Shown here one piece after another: positions 46,106 to 51,495 of a stretch of DNA of 51,495 nt (positions are counted from its first letter, which is position 1; every line of letters starts with the position of its first letter). The position numbers and the translations under genes were made by a program. Where the stretch lies: assembly GCA_022793895.1 (NCBI GenBank), contig JAAWDS010000056.1, positions 1-51,495 on the forward strand. The letters are read 5' to 3'. Under the pieces are notes generated by a model. That model made no database searches, was not told the DNA's origin, and saw nothing but the letters and a program-made list of their open reading frames with translations. Origin of the DNA: Provencibacterium sp. GTDB taxonomy: Bacteria > Bacillota > Clostridia > Oscillospirales > Ruminococcaceae.

Positions 46106-46849
46106 ATGACGCGCGCCCGCGGCAATACGGAATATATGCTGCTTCATTTTTACAATGCGCTGGATATTTCCATCAACCAAAAGCCTGTGCATGTCCTTCC
46201 CAACGCCGTGATCGTCCTTTCCCCGCAAACGGCCTATGCGCACCTGTCTGCCGAATCCTACCGGCTGGATTGGATGTGTATGGTTGGGAACCTGCCGGAG
46301 ACGATGCGGGTTTACGGCCTCGCCCCGGATATTCTTTACCAACCGGCCAACAGCGCCGGAAAGATAACCGGTATCATCGAAAACCTGGAATTTGAGTTTT
46401 ATGCCCGGCATTTCTGGTGGTACCGCTATGTCGATATCAAGGTGGAAGAGCTGTTTATGCTGATTAGCTCCAGCATTTCGCAGGTTCCCGCCGTTTCGCC
46501 GGAGGTCAGCCTCATCCACCGGTTCCAGTCGCTGCACCTGGAAATGAGCGCCTTTCCGGAAAGGGATTGGTGTGTGAAAAACATTGCCAGCCGCATCGGC
46601 ATCTGTGAGTCGCGGGTTTATGTCGTCTACCGTTCCCTCTATGGCACGTCGCCCGCGCAGGATATTATTTCCATGTGCATTGAAAAGGCCAAGACGCTGT
46701 TTAAGCAGGGCTTTAGCATCTCCGAAACCTCGGAATGCTGCGGGTATAACAACGTTTCCCATTTTATCCGCCAGTTCCGCCAGCAGGAGGGGCTCTCCCC
46801 GCTCAAATATATTCAGTTCAGGCGGCAGGAAGAGGGAACCCGCCAATAA
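46106..46849 (+). CDS. AraC-family transcriptional regulator
   Basis: The C-terminal 100 residues hold the two AraC helix-turn-helix motifs: WCVKNIASRIGICESRVYVV and SISETSECCGYNNVSHFIRQ with FRQQEGLSPLKYI. The N-terminal part (NTEYMLLHFYNALDISINQK) is an AraC-type cupin ligand domain, but starts late: the ATG at 46106 has no ribosome site, and 15 upstream codons (YIVRHNWPEQPPYT) after a TAG at about 46061 look like the missing family N-terminus. The true start is uncertain. It is divergent from the sugar-importer operon and probably controls it. Confidence 0.85.
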   Translation: MTRARGNTEYMLLHFYNALDISINQKPVHVLPNAVIVLSPQTAYAHLSAESYRLDWMCMVGNLPETMRVYGLAPDILYQPANSAGKITGIIENLEFEFYARHFWWYRYVDIKVEELFMLISSSISQVPAVSPEVSLIHRFQSLHLEMSAFPERDWCVKNIASRIGICESRVYVVYRSLYGTSPAQDIISMCIEKAKTLFKQGFSISETSECCGYNNVSHFIRQFRQQEGLSPLKYIQFRRQEEGTRQ

Positions 46850-47015
46850 CCTGTCCCTATCCGGCTGACAGCTGACCGCCGCCGCTCGGAGAGGGGCGGC
46901 GGCTGGAGGGGGCGAAGATAGTTTTGATACTGCCTCATTATCCGTTTCGGAGGGGCGTTAAAGAACTTTTGCAGCATTTTCTCATTTTCCTCTTTTCTTT
47001 TTGCGGGCCGTGTGT

Positions 47016-47021
47016 TATAAT
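47016..47021 (+). promoter_or_regulatory. -10 box of tRNA-Arg
   Basis: Perfect TATAAT at 47016-47021, nineteen bases before the tRNA. The -35 region is T-rich (TTTCTTTTT) without a good TTGACA match. Confidence 0.65.
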
Positions 47022-47039
47022 AAAGAGCAGTCAATACAC

Positions 47040-47114
47040 GCGCCTGTAGCTCAGTGGATAGAGCACCGGCCTCCGGAGCCGGGTGCGCTGGTTCGATTCC
47101 AGTCAGGCGTACCA
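47040..47114 (+). tRNA. tRNA-Arg (anticodon CCG)
   Basis: The acceptor GCGCCTG pairs with CAGGCGT (G-T at the end), discriminator A, CCA encoded at 47112-47114. The anticodon stem CCGGC/GCCGG encloses the loop CTCCGGA, anticodon CCG, reading CGG arginine codons. T-loop GTTCGATTC is intact. Confidence 0.96.
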
Positions 47115-47118
47115 ACAT

Positions 47119-47152
47119 AAAAGTACCGGTCTTAAAGACCGGTACTTTTATT
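47119..47152 (+). terminator. Terminator after tRNA-Arg
   Basis: AAAAGTACCGGTCTT at 47119-47133 pairs with AAGACCGGTACTTTT at 47135-47149, followed by ATTT. It works on either strand. Confidence 0.9.
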
Positions 47153-47222
47153 TCACATTTCACCGCTTAGAGACCAACAAAGCGGCTTTTATCAGATTGA
47201 AACATGGAAAGGATGATCCCGC

Positions 47223-47753
47223 ATGACCTCCCGCAACGGCCTCAGGCTTTATAACGTGCTGTTCCCTCTTTGGATGCTTCTGCTGTTCCCGCCTGCGCTA
47301 CTGGTTATCCTGCCCGGAAACTTTTTGATCGACAGCTTGGTTCTGCTGCTTGCGCTGCGGTTCCTCCGGGTGGAGGACCGGCGGGGCATTTACCGCAAGA
47401 GCATTTTAAAGGTCTTTTGTTTCGGCTTTCTTTCCGATCTCATCGGGAGCCTTCTGCTTCTGGTGAGCGTTGCGGTCGATACCGACTTACAAACGCCGTT
47501 TGGGAGCTGGTGGTATGAGAACCTAACCAACGCGGTTCCGTTCAACCCCTTTGAAAACATCTTCGCTTTCGTCTATGTCTGCTTGGCCGTTCTTCTCTCC
47601 GGGGCCTGCATCTATTTCTGCAACCTGTTTTTCTCCTTCCGCCGGACGGATCTTCCCCTGCCGGTCCGCCGCAGGCTTTCCCTTGCGCTGACCTTATTTA
47701 CCTCCCCCTATTTGTTCCTGTTCCCCAGTGAAATTCTCTACCGCGGCTTTTAA
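47223..47753 (+). CDS. Unknown four-helix membrane protein
   Basis: The 176-residue protein has about four membrane helices (LYNVLFPLWMLLLFPPALLV, SLVLLLALRFL, VFCFGFLSDLIGSLLLLVSV and FAFVYVCLAVLLSGACIYFC). I recognise no family. GAAAGGATG precedes the ATG. Its last 60 bases overlap the 3' end of the convergent DUF1848 gene. It is a stand-alone gene after the tRNA-Arg terminator. Confidence 0.7.
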   Translation: MTSRNGLRLYNVLFPLWMLLLFPPALLVILPGNFLIDSLVLLLALRFLRVEDRRGIYRKSILKVFCFGFLSDLIGSLLLLVSVAVDTDLQTPFGSWWYENLTNAVPFNPFENIFAFVYVCLAVLLSGACIYFCNLFFSFRRTDLPLPVRRRLSLALTLFTSPYLFLFPSEILYRGF

Positions 47754-48656
47754 GAAGGCGGCCTCTGCCTGCCGGACGGTGATCTCTGCTCCGTCCGGCG
47801 GCGGCCCCTCCAGGAGCGGGCAGCCGGGATCGTGCGCGGCAAAGCGCTGCTGCGCGCGGATGCGGGATCGCGTTCCATAACAATAGACGCAGCCGCCGGG
47901 GCAGGTGTCATAGGACCCGATATCAACGCTGGGCGCGCAGCCGCATGCCGGACGCTGCCCGGCGTCCTTTTTATAAGAAATTTTGCGCCCGCCGCAAAGC
48001 TCCGCTATCTTCTGCGGGTCGATGCAGGCCGCGTGCGCAATCCCCCACCGGCTGAGATCGCTCGGTTCCGCGCAGGTATAGAGCGGCAACCGGTGCTCCC
48101 TGGCAATGGCGGCGAACCCGGCGGCTATTTCAAACATTTGTTCCTCATCCGGCGGCGCAAACCGCTTTCCCAGGTGGCGGTAGCTGTCAAAGAAGCTGAA
48201 GATGCAGCGGGTCGTATAGGGCGCCAATTGGCGGCAGAGCCTTTCAAACTGTTCCAGGTGCCAGCCGGTCCCGCGATCCGCTGTAAGGATCACCGGATCA
48301 TAGCGCCAATCAACCCGGCTGGGACCGAGCCGGCGGCTCAGCGCCTGGAAACAGGCGATGCGTCTTTCCACCGCCGGGAACCCCGGTTCCCATTCGGGGC
48401 CGTAAGGGGTCAGCGTATAGGTAAAGTAGTACCGGTAGCCAAGCCGGTCGATCTCCGGAAGGAGGGACAGCATAGGCTCCGGGTGTTTGGTCCAGAGGAC
48501 GAGCGCCTCCACCGTTTGCGGGGAGAAGCGCAGCCGGGTAATGCGGCGGGGCCGGAAGGGGTTGGAGACGAGCGCCTCCCCCTGGCGCAGCCGCTGAAGA
48601 AGCCATCCGCCGTACCAGGCGGGGACATCGGTCCGGCGGCTTGCACTGATGATCAT
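47694..48656 (-). CDS. DUF1848 iron-sulfur protein
   Basis: The 320-residue protein begins MIISASRRTDVPAWYGGWLL and contains the DUF1848 core (VLWTKHPEPML, YYFTYTLTPYG, FSFFDSYRH). The C-terminal Cys-rich segment ACGCAPSVDIGSYDTCPGGC followed by VYCYG would hold an Fe-S cluster. The reaction is unknown. GGGGAA precedes the ATG. The C-terminal end, overlapping the convergent membrane protein by 60 bases, carries a short Gly-Lys tail. Confidence 0.88.
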   Translation of the reverse strand: MIISASRRTDVPAWYGGWLLQRLRQGEALVSNPFRPRRITRLRFSPQTVEALVLWTKHPEPMLSLLPEIDRLGYRYYFTYTLTPYGPEWEPGFPAVERRIACFQALSRRLGPSRVDWRYDPVILTADRGTGWHLEQFERLCRQLAPYTTRCIFSFFDSYRHLGKRFAPPDEEQMFEIAAGFAAIAREHRLPLYTCAEPSDLSRWGIAHAACIDPQKIAELCGGRKISYKKDAGQRPACGCAPSVDIGSYDTCPGGCVYCYGTRSRIRAQQRFAAHDPGCPLLEGPPPDGAEITVRQAEAAFLKAAVENFTGEQEQIGGGK

Positions 48657-48670
48657 GAAAATTCCCCTTT

Positions 48671-49882
48671 TTAGACCCGACGGAAGGAAACGCGGATCCG
48701 GCAGTCGTCGGTCAGCTTAAAATAGATCTCGCTGCGGGCGCTTTCGCTGATGACGGTATCGCCCATCTCGACCCGGATCTCTTCGAGCTCAAAGCCGTCC
48801 TGCGGGAGAGCCCAGACAGAGATCACCGTGCCGCCCTCCAGGATTTGCCCGTTGTCGATGGGGCCGACGCTGCTCCCGAACGCCACCTCATAGCTTCCGC
48901 CGCCGGAGGCGCTATAGCGCACCTCGCAGCTCTTTTTGGCCGCCTGCGCGCTCTCCGAGGAGCGGGAGGCGTTCCCGGCCGTGCCGGAGGCATAGTCCTT
49001 TTGGGAGAGGCTGGGGTCGATGAACTGGGCGTCAAACCCCTGCAAAAAGCCGCCGCCCGGCCGGTGGCTGGAGGTAGAGTCCGATCCTTTCAGGAAATAA
49101 TCGGAGGTCGGGCTCCCGCCTACCGGATCGTCGAAGGTGGCGTCCACCAGATAATAGGCCCCGTCGAGCCGGACATAGTTCCACATATGGTTTTCCCCGC
49201 CTGCGTTCCCGCCTACGAGGACGCAGGGGATATCCAGCCGGTCGCACAGCAGCTTGAACGCCTTTGCATACCCCTCGCAGACGGCCGAACCGTCCACCAG
49301 CGCGCCGTAAGCCTCATAGGCGTCCGGATAGCGCGCGGGGCTGGCCTTGGCCTCCAGGCTGTAGGCGCAGCCGTTGACGATCGCATCGTGAATGGTTTTC
49401 AGCTTTTCATAGTCCGAGCCGGTTGCCTTCTCCAGAATGGCGGATACTCGGGCCTCCAGCTCCTTCTGCTTTTGGGGGATGGACGCCTCTTCATGGAATT
49501 TTGTGGTCATGGTGATGCTTGCGATCTGGTAGCTGCCGCCCCCGGCGGATATTTCAGGGCGGACGCTGATACCCCCGTCCTTATCCACCCAGAAAAACTC
49601 AGGGTGGTCGCGGTAGACCGCTTCATAGGCGCGGAAGGTTGCGGACTGCAACGCCGACTGGGCGGACTGCTCGCTCCCAAAGTTGAGCGGCGGATCGAAG
49701 GCGCAGCGAAACGACGCCGTTCGATTCGCCAGGTTTTCCACCAGGTTATCATATACCTGCTGTTCCAGCTCGTTCAGCTGAACGCGGTAGCCGCCCAGCC
49801 CAGCGGCAAACACCCCCGCCGAAAGCAGCAGAAACGTTAAAACGCCTATGCAGAAAGCGCTTATCCTTTTCAATCGGTTCAT
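48671..49882 (-). CDS. Exported transglutaminase-like protein
   Basis: The 403-residue protein has a signal peptide (about 5-28, ISAFCIGVLTFLLLSAGVFA) and a transglutaminase/protease-like domain. The triad is visible as Cys in GSAVCEGYAKAFKLL, His in GGENHMWNYV and Asp in YYLVDATFDDP. Such domains cleave or crosslink peptides or peptidoglycan-linked substrates. The C-terminal region after about 285 is Ser/Ala-rich, then a beta-rich domain. I use the ATG at 49882; GGAAGGG lies close upstream. It ends 14 bases before the DUF1848 start. Confidence 0.85.
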   Translation of the reverse strand: MNRLKRISAFCIGVLTFLLLSAGVFAAGLGGYRVQLNELEQQVYDNLVENLANRTASFRCAFDPPLNFGSEQSAQSALQSATFRAYEAVYRDHPEFFWVDKDGGISVRPEISAGGGSYQIASITMTTKFHEEASIPQKQKELEARVSAILEKATGSDYEKLKTIHDAIVNGCAYSLEAKASPARYPDAYEAYGALVDGSAVCEGYAKAFKLLCDRLDIPCVLVGGNAGGENHMWNYVRLDGAYYLVDATFDDPVGGSPTSDYFLKGSDSTSSHRPGGGFLQGFDAQFIDPSLSQKDYASGTAGNASRSSESAQAAKKSCEVRYSASGGGSYEVAFGSSVGPIDNGQILEGGTVISVWALPQDGFELEEIRVEMGDTVISESARSEIYFKLTDDCRIRVSFRRV

Positions 49883-50046
49883 TCCCTTCCGTTCGTTGCC
49901 GTTTTGTGGATCCCGCCGCGAAGCGGTTAGGGGATTGCCCGCCATGTCTGTAAGGCGGGCCTCTCCGGCTCCCCGGCGGCTTTGAGGTTATTATACTCCG
50001 AAAGGGCCGGAGAAAGAAAGTAGATTTTGTGAACGGCGGCCGGCTG

Positions 50047-51198
50047 TTAGCCTTCTTTCCGGACGGCCTCGGTCAGTTCTCCGTTTTCATCAAACCGCAG
50101 TTGGGTAACGTTGGAACGGGTATAGCGGATAATCTCGTTGAGATGCTTGCGCTCCTCCTCGGAGAAGAAGATATAGGAGTCCCCCTCCCGCCGGGCGCGT
50201 CCCGTCCGGCCGATGCGGTGCAGGTAATATTCATTTTCCAGCGGGACCTCATAGTTGAAAACCACGTCCACGCCGCTCACATCGATCCCGCGCGCGGCTA
50301 CGTCGGTGGAGACGAGAACGGCGATCCGCCCCGCCTTGAAGGCGGCCATGATCTGGTTGCGTTCCTGCTGGCGCATGTCGCCGTGCAGGCAATCGGCGCT
50401 GAAGCCCCGCTCGCGCAGCTGTTCCGAGAGCCGGGCGGTGGTGTACTTGGTGTTGCAGAAAACGATGGCCCGCCGGTAGCCCTTCCGCCGCAGAATGGCG
50501 GAGAGATCCTCTACCTTGCGGCTGCCGGTGGAGAAGAGGCTGAACTGGGTGATCTTCGGCTCGCTCTCTTCAACGGGCTTGACGGTGATCTCCACCTCAT
50601 CGCGCTGGTAAAGCCAACTGATGTCCATCACCTCGCGGGAGATGGTAGCGGAAAACATCGCCATTTGCTGTTTCCCCGGCAGGGAATCGAGAATTTTCCG
50701 GACATCCTTCATGAACCCCATGTCCAACATTTCGTCCGCCTCGTCGAGCACCACGGCCGTTACGCTCTTTAGATGCAGCGTCCGGCGCTGGAGGTGGTCC
50801 AACAGCCGGCCCGGCGTTGCCACCACGACTTGGGGGCCCCGCTTGAGGGCGGTAATCTGTTTAACGATCGGCTGCCCGCCATAGAGCGACACCACGGCTA
50901 GTCCTTCCTTGAACTGGGCGAGCTTGCGCAGATCGCCGGTTATTTGGGTGCACAGCTCGCGCGTGGGGCAGAGGATCAGCGCCTGGGCGCATTTCTTCGC
51001 GGGGTCGGTTCTTTCGATCAGCGGAACGCCGAAGGCGCAGGTTTTCCCGGTGCCGGTGGGAGCCTTGGCGATGATGTCGCGCCCCTCCAGCATCACGGGG
51101 ATCGCCTTCTCCTGGATTTCGGTCATTGCGGTAAAGCCCATTTGCTCCAGCGCTTTGCGCATTTCGGGCGAAAGCTCTAATGTGTTATAATCTGCCAT
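50047..51198 (-). CDS. DEAD-box RNA helicase
   Basis: The 383-residue protein is a minimal DEAD-box helicase that unwinds RNA with ATP, for instance in ribosome assembly or cold response. Motifs in order: Q motif (GFTAMTEIQEKAIP), I APTGTGKT, Ia PTRELCTQI, GG, Ib TPGRLLDHL, II DEAD, III SAT, IV VFCNTK, V STDVAARGIDV, VI HRIGRTGR. It ends soon after motif VI, with no RNA-binding tail. AAAGGAAAAAAG precedes the ATG, and a promoter lies at 51247-51276. The 164-base gap before the transglutaminase gene has nothing evident. Confidence 0.95.
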   Translation of the reverse strand: MADYNTLELSPEMRKALEQMGFTAMTEIQEKAIPVMLEGRDIIAKAPTGTGKTCAFGVPLIERTDPAKKCAQALILCPTRELCTQITGDLRKLAQFKEGLAVVSLYGGQPIVKQITALKRGPQVVVATPGRLLDHLQRRTLHLKSVTAVVLDEADEMLDMGFMKDVRKILDSLPGKQQMAMFSATISREVMDISWLYQRDEVEITVKPVEESEPKITQFSLFSTGSRKVEDLSAILRRKGYRRAIVFCNTKYTTARLSEQLRERGFSADCLHGDMRQQERNQIMAAFKAGRIAVLVSTDVAARGIDVSGVDVVFNYEVPLENEYYLHRIGRTGRARREGDSYIFFSEEERKHLNEIIRYTRSNVTQLRFDENGELTEAVRKEG

Positions 51199-51246
51199 CT
51201 TTTTTCCTTTCTTGGCCGTTTCAACCGTTTTCCTTGTTATGAGACT

Positions 51247-51276
51247 ACTATAGCATGAAATGCTTCACACTGTAAA
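51247..51276 (-). promoter_or_regulatory. Helicase promoter
   Basis: On the minus strand TTTACA at 51276-51271, 18-base spacer, and TATAGT at 51252-51247, preceded by TGC. The -35 box touches the first hairpin (51277-51304). Confidence 0.7.
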
Positions 51277-51367
51277 GAGAATGGCCGCAAAAGCGGCCAT
51301 TCTCAAGGAAAAGAAACTTTCGGCTCTGTAAGAGCCGAATCAGCGTGTCGACTTTGTCGACACGCTG
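51277..51367. terminator. Three hairpins in a row
   Basis: GAGAATGGCCGC/GCGGCCATTCTC at 51277-51304, TTCGGCTCT/AGAGCCGAA at 51319-51339, and CAGCGTGTCGAC/GTCGACACGCTG at 51341-51367. No strong T-run follows the third. They lie just upstream of the helicase promoter and may end a leftward transcript from beyond the window. Bases 51368-51495 show no gene that I can support. Confidence 0.7.
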
Positions 51368-51495
51368 CATGGAGGAACCGCCAATCGCTGCGGCTAGCGC
51401 CTAGCTCTGTCCGTTCCCCCATGGACCCCTTCGAAGTCGCAAAGCGGCTCCGGAAGCCCACCGGGCTTCCTCACCGCCGCTTCGCTCTAGAGGTG

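Overview
The window carries the replication-origin region of a moderately GC-rich, spore-forming Firmicute, most likely a Clostridia/Oscillospirales-type anaerobe. Grounds: the order mnmE-jag-yidC-yidD-rnpA-rpmH / dnaA-dnaN-yaaA-recF-remB-gyrB-gyrA is the classic Firmicute origin layout; sporulation genes are present (spoIIP, gpr, spoVAC, spoVAD, spoVAE); TTG and GTG starts with GGAGG-type ribosome sites are common. No database search was possible; assignments rest on motifs, length, gene order and knowledge of the families.

Layout. (1) 1-5441: leftward genes mnmE, jag, yidC, yidD, rnpA, rpmH (tRNA modification, RNA binding, membrane insertion, RNase P, ribosomal L34). (2) 5442-7495: the strand switch, dnaA and oriC; the dnaA-dnaN gap has DnaA boxes followed by a DnaA-trio array. 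(3) 7496-16473: rightward dnaN, yaaA, recF, remB-like, gyrB, a YcxB-like membrane protein, gyrA and a methyltransferase. (4) 16588-19134: a leftward PadR / HAAS-domain / membrane-protein operon. (5) 19388-21408: parA and parB bracketed by two parS sites, with a structured spacer between the two genes. (6) 21430-25513: acyl-ACP thioesterase, two nitrilase-fold proteins that seem to lack the catalytic cysteine, and hemW. (7) 25706-28225: lepA flanked by inverted copies of a dispersed palindromic repeat; a related copy lies between mnmE and jag.

(8) 28289-37969: the conserved cluster rpsT / gpr - spoIIP - yqxA-position gene - lepA - hemW, here split by about 6.6 kb holding cysK, a Nudix hydrolase and a likely two-gene sensory unit: a lipoprotein joining a sugar-type binding domain to a 5'-nucleotidase C-terminal-like domain, followed by a hybrid histidine kinase with two receiver domains. 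(9) 38066-40073: spoVAC-spoVAD-spoVAE. (10) 40375-41387: tRNA-Pro and an AT-richer, probably acquired gene broken by an in-frame stop. (11) 41524-46849: a sugar ABC importer, a TIM-barrel isomerase and a divergent AraC regulator. (12) 47040-51495: tRNA-Arg, a membrane protein overlapping a DUF1848 gene tail to tail, a transglutaminase-like exported protein, a DEAD-box helicase and a run of three hairpins.

Most worth a second look: the binding-lipoprotein/kinase pair, the paired nitrilase pseudoenzymes, the parA-parB spacer with the apparent ATC start of ParB, and the dispersed repeat around lepA.
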